Positions 26,909 through 34,764 of a stretch of DNA of 64,000 nt are shown in pieces. The translations under genes and the position numbers were made by a program. The notes beneath the pieces are model-generated. The model made no database searches. It was given only the letters and a program-made list of their open reading frames with translations, and had not been told where the DNA came from. Source of the stretch: an uncultured Pseudomonadales bacterium (lineage in GTDB: Bacteria; Pseudomonadota; Gammaproteobacteria; Pseudomonadales; Azotimanducaceae); the NCBI GenBank assembly GCA_958296405.1, contig OY282519.1:2464132-2528131 (forward strand), read 5' to 3'. How positions within the stretch are numbered: position 1 is the stretch's first letter; each line of letters opens with the position of its first letter.

Positions 26909-28126
26909 TCACTCGTAGCGCAACGCCTCGATGGGCCGCAGTTGCGCGGCCCGCAATGCCGGCAAGATGCCGGCCGCAAGGCCCACCAAGGCCGAGAAGC
27001 CAATGGCCAGGCCAATCGCCCACAGCGGCGCACTGACGCCGGGAAAGTCCGGGATGGTCGAGCCGACCACGGCGCCAAGGCCCAATCCCGCAAGCAGGCC
27101 GACGATGCCGCCGAGCAACGACAACGCCGCGGCTTCAATCAGGAACTGCAGCAGAATCTGGTGCCGCGAAGCGCCCAATGCCTTGCAGATGCCGATTTCG
27201 CGGGTGCGCTCGGTCACCGAGACCAGCATGATGTTCATGATGCCGACGCCGGCGACGAGCAGGGCAATGCTGATCGTGCCCGCCACCAACGCGGTGATCG
27301 CCGTCGCCACCTCGTCAAATGCCTCGGTGATCTCGTCTGCGGTTTGCACGCGAAAGGTGTCGGGTTCGTCTGGACCGATGCCCCGCATACCACGCAGGAT
27401 GACGCGGATGCGCGCCGCCACCGAGTCAAGTTGCGCGATGTCCGCGACGGTGAGCTGAATGAGGAGGTTTGGCGCCTGATGCGGTGGGCTGAGGCTGCGC
27501 ATGGTGCGATACGGCAGCGTGATGTGGTCGTCTGGGTTCATGCCGCCGAGGCCGCCTTTGCGCTCCATCACGCCGACCACCTTGAGCCATTCGCCCGCTA
27601 GCGCGATGTGCTTGCCGATGGGATCGTCGGGCAGCCCCAGCGTCTCGCGGGTCTCTTCGCCGATGACGCAGACGCGACGGCGATTGCGGTCGTCCGCGAG
27701 CGACAGGAAGCGCCCGATGCGTTCATAGGCATTGTAGACGCGGGGATAGGTGTGGGTTGTGCCGCGCACCTCGGTGAGGGTGACTTGGCTGCCGTAGCGG
27801 GCTTCGGCACGGCTGAAGGCGAGCGGCGTGATGTGGGCGATGCCCGGCACGCGGGTGCGAATGGCTTCGAGATCCTCTGGCGTGAGCCGGGCGATGCGGC
27901 CGGCGAGCCCGTCTTCCAATGGCGTGTACGACGAGATGGAAAGGCTGTTGCCGCCGAGCCCTTGGAACTCCTCGACGATGGCCGCCCGGAACCCCTGCAT
28001 GATGGAGACCACCGAGATCACCGATGCAACGCCAACGACGACGCCGAAGATGGTGAGGGCACTCCGCAAGCCGTGGGCGGCGATGGATTGGCAAGCGGAG
28101 CGCAGGCTCTCCAGCAGCGTGAACAT
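26909..28126 (-). CDS. ABC transporter permease, MacB/FtsX type
   Basis: 405 residues. One N-terminal membrane segment (about 18–40), a large periplasmic MacB_PCD domain (about 45–270), and three C-terminal segments forming the FtsX domain (ALVAGTISIALLVAGVGIMN, SLLGGIVGLLAGLGLGAVVG, ALVGLAAGILPALRAAQLRP). IMNIMLVSVTERTREIGICKALGA is the hallmark coupling region. The ATPase is a separate gene just upstream (eight-base gap), so this is the split form of MacB. These systems use ATP to drive export or lipoprotein/toxin release through a periplasmic adaptor. Last gene of the minus-strand operon 31237–26909. Confidence 0.92.
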   Translation of the reverse strand: MFTLLESLRSACQSIAAHGLRSALTIFGVVVGVASVISVVSIMQGFRAAIVEEFQGLGGNSLSISSYTPLEDGLAGRIARLTPEDLEAIRTRVPGIAHITPLAFSRAEARYGSQVTLTEVRGTTHTYPRVYNAYERIGRFLSLADDRNRRRVCVIGEETRETLGLPDDPIGKHIALAGEWLKVVGVMERKGGLGGMNPDDHITLPYRTMRSLSPPHQAPNLLIQLTVADIAQLDSVAARIRVILRGMRGIGPDEPDTFRVQTADEITEAFDEVATAITALVAGTISIALLVAGVGIMNIMLVSVTERTREIGICKALGASRHQILLQFLIEAAALSLLGGIVGLLAGLGLGAVVGSTIPDFPGVSAPLWAIGLAIGFSALVGLAAGILPALRAAQLRPIEALRYE

Positions 28127-28134
28127 CGCGGCCG

Positions 28135-28842
28135 TCAGCCGACCCGCGCCGCGACCGGTTCATCCCGGACGATGCGGCCGTCGATGAGCTCGATGATGCG
28201 CCGGCAGCGTCGGGCGATGCTCGCTTCATGCGTCACCACGATCACCGCTTGGCCGTTTGAGTGCAGGGCGTCGAACAGGGCCAGCACCTGTTCCGTGGAC
28301 GCGGCGTCCAGGTTGCCGGTGGGCTCGTCCGCGAGCAGGAGCGCCGGCTGGCCGGCCAGCGCTCGAGCGATGGCCACCCGTTGGCGTTGCCCGCCGGACA
28401 GCTGATTGGGGAGGTGTGTCGCCCGGTCGCCCAAGCCTACCCACGCCAGCGCCTCGGCAGCCCGCGCTCGCCGTTCGTGAGGCGCGAGACCGCGGTAGAT
28501 GAGCGGTTGCATGACGTTTCTGAGCGCCGTCATGCGCGCCAGCAAGTTGAAGCTCTGGAAGACGAAGCCGATCTCTTGGTTGCGGATGCGCGCCAGTTCG
28601 CCTTCGTTGATGCCCGCCACGTTATGGCCATTCAGGGCATAGGAGCCGGCGCTGGGCGCATCGAGACAACCGATCAGGTTGAGCAGCGTGGATTTGCCGG
28701 AACCCGATGAGCCAACGATGGCCACGTACTCGTTGCGATGGACGATCACGTCGACGTCGCGCAGCGCGTGTACTCGATTGGGGCCGCTGTCGTAGCGACG
28801 GCCGACGCCCCTCATGCACACCACTGGCGGAGCGCTGGTCAT
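28135..28842 (-). CDS. ABC transporter ATP-binding protein, MacB/LolD type
   Basis: 235 residues from the ATG at 28842, which overlaps the adaptor stop (ATGA); the frame is open upstream but runs inside the adaptor gene. Walker A IVGSSGSGKSTLLNLIGCLD, Q-loop GFVFQSFNLLARMTALRNV, signature LSGGQRQRVAIARAL, Walker B ALLLADEPTGNLD and switch VTHE are all intact, so it should hydrolyse ATP. Partner of the permease downstream and the adaptor upstream. Confidence 0.95.
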   Translation of the reverse strand: MTSAPPVVCMRGVGRRYDSGPNRVHALRDVDVIVHRNEYVAIVGSSGSGKSTLLNLIGCLDAPSAGSYALNGHNVAGINEGELARIRNQEIGFVFQSFNLLARMTALRNVMQPLIYRGLAPHERRARAAEALAWVGLGDRATHLPNQLSGGQRQRVAIARALAGQPALLLADEPTGNLDAASTEQVLALFDALHSNGQAVIVVTHEASIARRCRRIIELIDGRIVRDEPVAARVG

Positions 28843-30044
28843 GTCGGCAGCTTGTCCGTGTCGGCGTCCGCCTCCGCTTGGCGGACTTCCACCGCGTCGC
28901 CGTCGCGCAAGTTCCTGAGCGTGCGGCTGGGGCCAGTGACAACGCGCTCGTTGGGTTTGATGCCCGCCAAGATTTCCTGCCAAGCGTCGTCTGAGCGGCC
29001 TGTTTGCACTTCGACCTTGCGCGCCACGCCATCTTCCGCCAAGTACACATACTGGCTCGCTTCGGCGTCGGCCGCTTCCTCGGCGACAATGGCGCCGATG
29101 GGCAGCGCGAGGGTTTCGTCTGCGTCAGCGGTGAATATCTCGGCGCGGCACGACATGCCCGGGCGCAGCCGAATGCCGTGCGTCTCGGCGATCCGCACCC
29201 GCACAAGGAACGACAGGCCACGCCGTTCGCGGTGGCGCCGCGCCGTGTTGGCGACGAACTCCACCACCCCGGTGAGCGGTTGCTGGGGATACGCGATGGC
29301 GACGATTTCCGCGCTCTGGCCAGTGCGCACATTGGCGACGTCGGCTTCGTCCACATGCACTTCCGTGACCACCCGCGACGGGTCTGCGATGGTCATGAGC
29401 TGGCTGCCGGGAATGTTCGTGGCACTGGCGATGGCGGTCTCTCCCACCTCGATGTCCAGAGCGGTCACAACGCCGTCGATGGGCGCGCGCAGGCGGGTTT
29501 TCTCGAGTTGTTCGGTGGATTGGTGCAACTGCGCGCGGGCTTGGGCCAGCCGTTCCTTGGCGGAACGCAGATCGATGCGGGCGGCTTCCAGTTCATGCCT
29601 CACAGCCTCAAAGGAGTGCTCATCCAACAGCTTGCGGGCATGCAGACGGGCGTTGCGGTCGTCACGTCGCTCCAAGTTGGCGATGCGCAACGCCGTGCGG
29701 TCGATGTTGATCTCCTCCAAGCGCATCGCCGCGCGGTTCTGCTCCACCAGTGCCGCGTACGCTTCGTTGTCGATGGCGAGCACCAACTCGCCGGCGCTCA
29801 CCCGTTCCCCCTCTTCCACATGCACCGCCTCTACCCGGCCAACCACTTCGCTGGTGAGGTTCACCTCTTCCTCATGGGCGAGTTCGCCGGAGGCCAGGAT
29901 GGATGGCTGGATGACGCGCAGGGCGGCTGCCTCGGTGTCCACCAACACCGCCTTTGTCCCGTTGACGGCGCCGCTGACGAGCGGCACGGCCAACGACATG
30001 ACGCCAACGACGGTGATGGCGGCGAGGACTTTGTTTCGGTGCAT
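28839..30044 (-). CDS. periplasmic adaptor (membrane fusion) protein, MacA/HlyD-like
   Basis: 401 residues. Uncleaved or signal-anchor segment at about 5–30 (VLAAITVVGVMSLAVPLVSG). Biotinyl-lipoyl half-motifs (VEAVHVEEGERVSAGELVLA and KTRLRAPIDGVVTALDIEVG) flank a long alpha-helical hairpin rich in Arg, Glu and Ala (about 110–195). A beta-barrel and membrane-proximal domain follow (LRPGMSCRAEIFTADAD). Such adaptors link an inner-membrane ABC permease to an outer-membrane TolC-type channel; no tolC homolog is present in this window. Overlaps the ATPase gene by four bases. Confidence 0.9.
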   Translation of the reverse strand: MHRNKVLAAITVVGVMSLAVPLVSGAVNGTKAVLVDTEAAALRVIQPSILASGELAHEEEVNLTSEVVGRVEAVHVEEGERVSAGELVLAIDNEAYAALVEQNRAAMRLEEINIDRTALRIANLERRDDRNARLHARKLLDEHSFEAVRHELEAARIDLRSAKERLAQARAQLHQSTEQLEKTRLRAPIDGVVTALDIEVGETAIASATNIPGSQLMTIADPSRVVTEVHVDEADVANVRTGQSAEIVAIAYPQQPLTGVVEFVANTARRHRERRGLSFLVRVRIAETHGIRLRPGMSCRAEIFTADADETLALPIGAIVAEEAADAEASQYVYLAEDGVARKVEVQTGRSDDAWQEILAGIKPNERVVTGPSRTLRNLRDGDAVEVRQAEADADTDKLPT

Positions 30045-30080
30045 GGCTTGTCGTCTCCGTGGTTTGGTTCCGGCGTGGCG

Positions 30081-30668
30081 CTAGCCTTGATGGAGCGTGG
30101 TGAGGTGGAGGATTGCGACGCTGATGAGCGACACCGTCGCGGTGGCGAACGCGACGGCGATCAGCGCGTTGACCCATGCGCAGCGTCGCGCCAACAATAG
30201 GAACAGGACCACTGGGAACAGCGCCATCGAGACGTATTGCGCCTCGGTGAGCCAAGGAAAGCCCAGCAACTCGTCAAGATCGATGGACGCGCCGTTGGAC
30301 GCGAGCAGTTCCTCGAGCGAGAGGCTGCGCGGCGGCTGCGACGCCACCAAGGCAACCATGAACCAAGCGTAGGCCGCCAACACCCAGAACGCACCGGCCA
30401 CCCGCCGAGCGATTGTCTTGGCTGCGATCGTCTCTCCCAGCCATCTGAGCATGAGGCCGCAGGCGAAGCCGCAGACCGTGACGCTCGCCAGCGTGAAGCC
30501 GGCATTGGCGGCCGCGCCGATGTACGCCATCAGCTTCGCATGCACTTGCAACGCAGCTGGGGCGATTTCGCCGAGCAAGTTCTGCAGCGTGATGGCGCTC
30601 GACGTGCAGTAAGCCACCAGCCAAACGGCTGCGACGAACAATGGGTGGGTGGCCAAGGAGCGATTCAT
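30081..30668 (-). CDS. multi-pass membrane protein of unknown function (possibly Yip1-like)
   Basis: 195 residues from ATG 30668, overlapping the SpoIIM-like gene stop by four bases. About five hydrophobic segments are visible (residues 8–28, 45–70, 85–108, 145–160, 165–188). A polar loop near 110–140 carries SLSLEELLASNGASIDLDEL. The overall plan resembles Yip1/YIP-type small polytopic proteins, but no signature confirms it. It sits between a SpoIIM-like protein and a MacA-like adaptor (36-base gap), so it probably belongs to the same export or envelope function. Confidence 0.7.
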   Translation of the reverse strand: MNRSLATHPLFVAAVWLVAYCTSSAITLQNLLGEIAPAALQVHAKLMAYIGAAANAGFTLASVTVCGFACGLMLRWLGETIAAKTIARRVAGAFWVLAAYAWFMVALVASQPPRSLSLEELLASNGASIDLDELLGFPWLTEAQYVSMALFPVVLFLLLARRCAWVNALIAVAFATATVSLISVAILHLTTLHQG

Positions 30669-31237
30669 GGCAGCAACGCCGCTCTCGCCAACGGCACAGT
30701 CAGGTAACCCTCGATGGTGGCGGCGACAGCCAACAGCGGCACGCCGGCGAGAGCCATGCGCCAGATGCGGCGCGAGTGCGGCAGCCGCTTGCCCGCCGCC
30801 CAAGCGATGGCCGCCGCGGGCCCCTGAAGGCCAATCGCTGCAGCGAACAACAGCAGCGACAACTCCAAGGCGCCATGCGGTGCCACGAGCCATATTGCTG
30901 CGCTCATGGGTGCGCCGCCCAAGCTCGCAAAGCCAAACATCTGGCCCAGCATGAAGCCGTTGAAGGCCACCGTGAACACAGTGGTCAAGCCGCCGGAGAC
31001 CAGCCCCGCGAGCAGCAGCAGGTAGACGGCGAGGTTGTGGGCGAAGATGCCAATGGATAGCTGGGTGCGGTTCTCGACGGGCTCGGCTTCGTCTAGGAAC
31101 GTTTGTGCCGAGATGGGCTTCACTTCCTTTTCCGCCAAGCCGGCCTGCTGCGCGGCGAGCCGAGATCCGCCGACTGCGGCGATGCCCGCCAACGCCAAGG
31201 CGATGGCCAAGTTGCGAATCCAAGTTGCGGTCGGCAT
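30665..31237 (-). CDS. SpoIIM-family (stage II sporulation protein M-like) membrane protein
   Basis: 190 residues. N-terminal membrane segment (about 8–25), a periplasmic stretch, then three or four segments. Diagnostic SpoIIM/DUF95 features: FAHNLAVYLLLLAGLVSGG, FNGFMLGQMFGFASLGG and APHGALELSLLLFAAAIGLQ, corresponding to the usual N-N…PHG.lE pattern. In non-sporulating Gram-negatives these proteins have no defined role and often sit with ABC transporters or other membrane proteins. First gene of the five-gene minus-strand operon. Confidence 0.82.
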   Translation of the reverse strand: MPTATWIRNLAIALALAGIAAVGGSRLAAQQAGLAEKEVKPISAQTFLDEAEPVENRTQLSIGIFAHNLAVYLLLLAGLVSGGLTTVFTVAFNGFMLGQMFGFASLGGAPMSAAIWLVAPHGALELSLLLFAAAIGLQGPAAAIAWAAGKRLPHSRRIWRMALAGVPLLAVAATIEGYLTVPLARAALLP

Positions 31238-31516
31238 TGCTGCGGGCCTCGGACGCTTGATGGTGGATGCCTCGGTGCTGGACCAACGGCGGCTCGTGCC
31301 TGGTCAAGCTTGCTGAGTGCCTGCGGAGGCTGCGGCTGGGTCGGCGGTGCAGCGCCCAAGTGCGCCAACGGATGCTCTAGGCGCGTTTGGGGCTTGGCCA
31401 AGTTCCCCCGCCGCTGCGCCGCTAGCTGACCGGTGCTGAAACCAACCCGGTGTAGACGGCAGCGCGACGGCGGGGGACATGGCCGCTAGCCCCTCAGGGC
31501 CAATTGGTGCCGCTGG

Positions 31517-31852
31517 CTACCAGCCGCCAAGGCCGCCACCGATGCCGGCGCCGACGATGGTGCCGACAACAGGGCTGACGCTGCTGCCGAGGATGCCGCC
31601 GATGGTTCCCCCGATCGAGGCCATGGCGCCTTCCATGAGCGCGCCGAAGTTGTCGTACTCGATGTACGGGGCCAGAACGTGGCCACCCCAGCCCCACACG
31701 CGGGGTGCGAGCCAGCTGCCGAACTGGGCCTCTTGGACGACCACAGCGCTCACACTGGGCGCCACCCCGGCTTCTGGCGCTTCCTGCACGGTCAAGCCCC
31801 AGGACGAAACGGCAAGCCCGAGAGCGGCTGCCAGTGCCATCAACTTCTTCAT
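31517..31852 (-). CDS. small secreted glycine-zipper protein
   Basis: 111 residues. ATG 31852 is preceded by GAAAGGAG on the minus strand (31861–31868), a strong ribosome binding site. Signal peptide at about 1–18 (KKLMALAAALGLAVSSWG). The mature part has a Val/Ala-rich polar segment and an aromatic patch (WLAPRVWGWGGHVLAPYIEY). It ends in a 30-residue Gly-zipper tail (ASIGGTIGGILGSS then VGTIVGAGIGGGLGG) that could insert in membranes. No named family was recognised. Glycine-zipper tails occur in outer-membrane proteins, pore-forming toxins and some bacteriocins, but the Sec-type signal and lack of a GG leader argue against a standard class II bacteriocin. The frame continues open far upstream only as antisense-type shadow. 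Confidence 0.6.
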   Translation of the reverse strand: MKKLMALAAALGLAVSSWGLTVQEAPEAGVAPSVSAVVVQEAQFGSWLAPRVWGWGGHVLAPYIEYDNFGALMEGAMASIGGTIGGILGSSVSPVVGTIVGAGIGGGLGGW

Positions 31853-32166
31853 CGTGTTTCTCCTTTCGGTGAGTTGTTGAAGTGATGGAAATCGTAAGCA
31901 GGGGAGGCGCCGTCCAACACGGCGGAAGTCTCCAATTGGCGTGAGCTTTCTCTCGACATGGGGTTGTGATGTGTTGCATGGGCTGTAAGCGCATGCCCAT
32001 GCGGGTTGAAGGCTGGCGGCTTTGCGAGCGCCGCCACGCGGCAGCATCCGGACATCGGCCGGGAATGCCGCGCGCATTGTCGTCGTTCGCGGGGAACGGG
32101 AGGCGAGAAACGGGGAAGGGTGGAAGGGGTGGGCGATGCCGGCGCCAAGCGGCGTTGGGCCGACGG
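31853..32166. other. 314-base intergenic region
   Basis: Lies between the 3' end of the PQQ sugar dehydrogenase gene and the start of the glycine-zipper gene, both on the minus strand. The first 100 bases are AT-richer than the surroundings and hold the ribosome binding site (31861–31868) and probably the promoter of the small gene. A short perfect inverted repeat, CGCATG-CC-CATGCG, lies at 31990–32003. No gene, tRNA or clear terminator was seen. Confidence 0.6.
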
Positions 32167-33249
32167 CTATGCTGGGTCCACTCGGATCAAGCGGCCCTGC
32201 GGGGAGTCTGTCAAGATGAACAACCGCCCGCCGGGTCCTTGTCGCACATCGCGGATGCGCTCGCCGATTTCCTCGAACATGGGCACGCGCGCCTTCACTT
32301 CGCCGCCTTCCATGTCCAACCGCTCGACGTTGTTGAAGACGAGCGACGTGACGAAGAGGTCGCCGCGCCATGCCGGAAAGGCTGCGCCGTCGTAGTGCGC
32401 CATGCCGGCCGGGGCGATGGAAGGCGTCCAGTGCAGCAGCGGCGCCACCATGCCGGGGTAGTCCTTGAAGGGGGTGATGACTGCGCCGTTGTAATCGATG
32501 CCGTGGGTGGCCACGGGCCAGCCATAGTTCGCGCCGGCTGCCAGGACGTTCAATTCGTCGCCGCCGCGCGGGCCGTGCTCGTGAAGATAGACAACGCCGC
32601 TGCCGGCATCGAGCGCGAGCCCCTGCGGGTTGCGGTGGCCGTAGCTCCAGATCGCGTCCAAGGCGTCTTCTTGGGCGACGAACGGGTTGTCTGCCGGCGT
32701 CGAGCCGTCGCCGTTCAGGCGCACCACCTTGCCGAGCAGGTTGTCCAGCCGCTGCGCCGCCTCGCGGTGTACGAACCCGTCGCCAGTGGTCAAGAGCAGC
32801 GTGCCATCGGGCAGAAACAGCAGCCGCCCGCCGTAGTGAGCCGGCGTTTCCTTCGTCGGCGTCACCGTGAAGATAGGCGTCAAATCCGTGAGGCGGCTGC
32901 CGTCGAAGCGCGCCCGTGCCAAGCGCGTGGCGTTTGCCTCTGGCGTGCCGTGCGCGTAGGTGAGGTAGAGCAGGCGGTTTTCCGCAAAGCGCGGATGCGG
33001 CGCCACGTCGAAGAGCCCGCCTTGGCTCCGCGCATACACTGGCGGCACCCCAGCAACCGGCTCTGGGAGCAACGCTCCATCCCGCACCACGCGCAGGTTG
33101 CCGCCGCGCTCCGTCACCAGCAGGTCGCCGTTGTCCAAGAACGCGATGCACCACGGATGCGCCAAGCCCTCGGCCACCGTCTCAAGCTGGTAGGCGCCAC
33201 TGGCGGGAAGCGTTGCGGCGAGCAGGGCAAGCATTAGAGCAAAGCGCAT
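32167..33249 (-). CDS. PQQ-dependent sugar dehydrogenase (Gdh/Asd-type beta-propeller)
   Basis: 360 residues with a signal peptide (about 1–19, ending ASGA). Family pattern for soluble aldose dehydrogenases: LAHPWCIAFLDNGDLLVTER, GGLFDVAPHPRFAENRLLYL, GGRLLFLPDGTLLLTTGD, NGDGSTPADNPFV, AIWSYGHRNPQGLALD, HEHGPRGGDELNVLAAGANYGWP and GDLFVTSLVFNNVERLDM. Six-bladed propeller that binds PQQ and Ca2+ and oxidises sugars in the periplasm; the substrate is not fixed. No pqq synthesis genes appear in the window. Divergent from the next gene with only 44 bases between. Confidence 0.92.
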   Translation of the reverse strand: MRFALMLALLAATLPASGAYQLETVAEGLAHPWCIAFLDNGDLLVTERGGNLRVVRDGALLPEPVAGVPPVYARSQGGLFDVAPHPRFAENRLLYLTYAHGTPEANATRLARARFDGSRLTDLTPIFTVTPTKETPAHYGGRLLFLPDGTLLLTTGDGFVHREAAQRLDNLLGKVVRLNGDGSTPADNPFVAQEDALDAIWSYGHRNPQGLALDAGSGVVYLHEHGPRGGDELNVLAAGANYGWPVATHGIDYNGAVITPFKDYPGMVAPLLHWTPSIAPAGMAHYDGAAFPAWRGDLFVTSLVFNNVERLDMEGGEVKARVPMFEEIGERIRDVRQGPGGRLFILTDSPQGRLIRVDPA

Positions 33250-33293
33250 GGTGGGAGACGCCTAGGGCAGATCGTGGACTATCATAGCGCCGC

Positions 33294-33749
33294 ATGGGAT
33301 GGATTCGGCAGCTTTTCGCCTTTGCGCTCGCGGTGGCCGCGACAGCGGTGCTCGGCGCTCTCGCCTCCACCCACTTTGTGCTCGCCGGCCTCGTGGATCT
33401 CAACGTGGAACTGCCGCTTGGCGAGCGGCTGTCCACTTACGGGCACGACATCGTCGGCATGGGGCCGGTGCTGGCGCTCGTGGCGGCGGGCGGTTTTGTC
33501 ATCGCGTTTCCGGTTGCCGCGCTGGCTCAGCGCTGGCTGCCCCGTTGGCGCGCGGTGGGCTATCCGCTGGCCGGCGCCGCGGCGATGTTGGCCGCCTTGC
33601 TGTTGATGGAAGCGGTGCTCGGCATGATGCCCGTGGCGGGCGCCCGCAGCGGCGCAGGCTTGGTGATGCAGGGCGTGGCCGGCGCCGTGGGCGGCTATGT
33701 GTTCGCAGCCGTGGCTGGTGGCGGGCGTGGCCAAGCAGCGCCCCTTTGA
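33294..33749 (+). CDS. small four-segment membrane protein, unknown
   Basis: 151 residues, four hydrophobic segments (about 5–28, 58–80, 90–110, 122–145). The loop after the first contains VDLNVELPLGERLSTYGHDI, and the segment FPVAALAQRWLPRW precedes the third. No family recognised. A possible -10 box TATCAT (33280–33285) is only nine bases from the ATG, so the transcript may be nearly leaderless. Faces the PQQ sugar dehydrogenase gene head to head. Confidence 0.65.
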   Translation: MGWIRQLFAFALAVAATAVLGALASTHFVLAGLVDLNVELPLGERLSTYGHDIVGMGPVLALVAAGGFVIAFPVAALAQRWLPRWRAVGYPLAGAAAMLAALLLMEAVLGMMPVAGARSGAGLVMQGVAGAVGGYVFAAVAGGGRGQAAPL

Positions 33750-33819
33750 CGACCCGACCGGCGCCCCGTTAGGCCGGCAGCGCTCCGGCGCCGACCGCTT
33801 GGCGCGCGGCCTTTGGCGC

Positions 33820-33825
33820 TACAAT
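33820..33825 (+). promoter_or_regulatory. candidate -10 box (TACAAT) for the SMP-30 gene
   Basis: TACAAT lies 22 bases before the ATG at 33848. TTGGCG at 33799–33804 could be a -35 but the spacing is 15 bases, short of optimal. Confidence 0.3.
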
Positions 33826-33847
33826 CTTCGTTTGCAGGTTGCGCGGA

Positions 33848-34753
33848 ATGCTTGGGGAGCGGCATTTGGAGCCATTGACCAAGGGCTATGGCCTGATCGA
33901 GGGGCCGGTGTGGGATGGCGAGCGGCTGCTCTTCAGCGACGTGCTGTTCGGCGGCGTCTTCGCGCTGCGAGACAGCGCCGTCGCGACGGTGTTTGAGCAT
34001 CGGCGGGGCATTGGCGGCATGGCGCTGCACGCGGCCGGCGGGCTGGTGGTGAGCGGCCGCAACATCGCCTACAAGGCGTTCGACGGCACATCCACCGTGA
34101 CGCTCCTAGACCGGGACCCAGAGCACGGCAACGTTGGCTACAACGACATCACCACGGATGCCGCGGGCCGCATCTACGCTGGCTCCTTGGGGTCCAGCCC
34201 CGTCTTCGAGGATGGCCGGGAACCGCAGGCGGGGCAGCTGTACCTCATCGATCTCGACGGCGCCACGCGGGTGGTCGGGCACGACGTGCAGCTCACCAAC
34301 GGCCTCGGCTTCTCGCCGGACGGCCGCAGGCTCTACCATGCAGATTCCAGACGCGGCGCCGTGTTCTGCTACGCCGTGCGCGAGGATGGCGCGTTGGGCG
34401 ACAAGGCGCGCTTCGTCGCCACGGAGCGGGGCGCTCCGGATGGCTTGGTCGTGTCGGTGGATGGCGCCGTGTGGGTGGCCCTCGCCGGCGGCGGCGCGGT
34501 GGCCGTGTACGAATCGGATGGGGCCTTGCGCGCTTACATCGACGTGCCGCAACCCATGTGTACCAGCGTTTGCTTTGGCGGCGCGGATTTGCGGGAACTG
34601 TACATCGTCACGGGTTCCGAAGGCGTCCCTGGCGACCGGGAAGGGGCGGTGTATTGCCACCGCGCGAACGTGCCGGGCCTGCCCGTGCCGCTGGCCAGAG
34701 TGCCGATTGCACAAGGCGCGCCGCGGGTCCAAGCGGACTTAATCAACGAGTGA
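33848..34753 (+). CDS. SMP-30/gluconolactonase-like protein
   Basis: 301 residues from ATG 33848 (an in-frame TTG lies nine bases upstream). SMP-30/LRE beta-propeller pattern: the metal-binding Glu in GLIEGPVWDGERLLFSDV, GGLVVSGRNIAY, YNDITTDAAGRIYAGSLG, LTNGLGFSPDGRRLYHADS, GAPDGLVVSVDGAVWVALAG and a final segment LRELYIVTGS. Members hydrolyse sugar lactones or related esters with a divalent metal. A PQQ sugar dehydrogenase close by would produce lactones, so the two may work in sequence, though this one has no signal peptide. The enoyl-CoA hydratase gene starts 11 bases later. Confidence 0.85.
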   Translation: MLGERHLEPLTKGYGLIEGPVWDGERLLFSDVLFGGVFALRDSAVATVFEHRRGIGGMALHAAGGLVVSGRNIAYKAFDGTSTVTLLDRDPEHGNVGYNDITTDAAGRIYAGSLGSSPVFEDGREPQAGQLYLIDLDGATRVVGHDVQLTNGLGFSPDGRRLYHADSRRGAVFCYAVREDGALGDKARFVATERGAPDGLVVSVDGAVWVALAGGGAVAVYESDGALRAYIDVPQPMCTSVCFGGADLRELYIVTGSEGVPGDREGAVYCHRANVPGLPVPLARVPIAQGAPRVQADLINE

Positions 34754-34764
34754 GGAGTGAGAAC

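Noticed and set aside
31891-31917. Possible minus-strand promoter TTGGAC / TACGAT for the glycine-zipper gene
   Set aside because: Spacing is 15 bases and both boxes are partial matches; not strong enough to list as a promoter.
31853-33154. Apparent upstream extension of the glycine-zipper gene through the PQQ dehydrogenase region
   Set aside because: Different frame of a certain gene, low-complexity Arg/Ala sequence; the signal peptide and GAAAGGAG at 31852 mark the real start.
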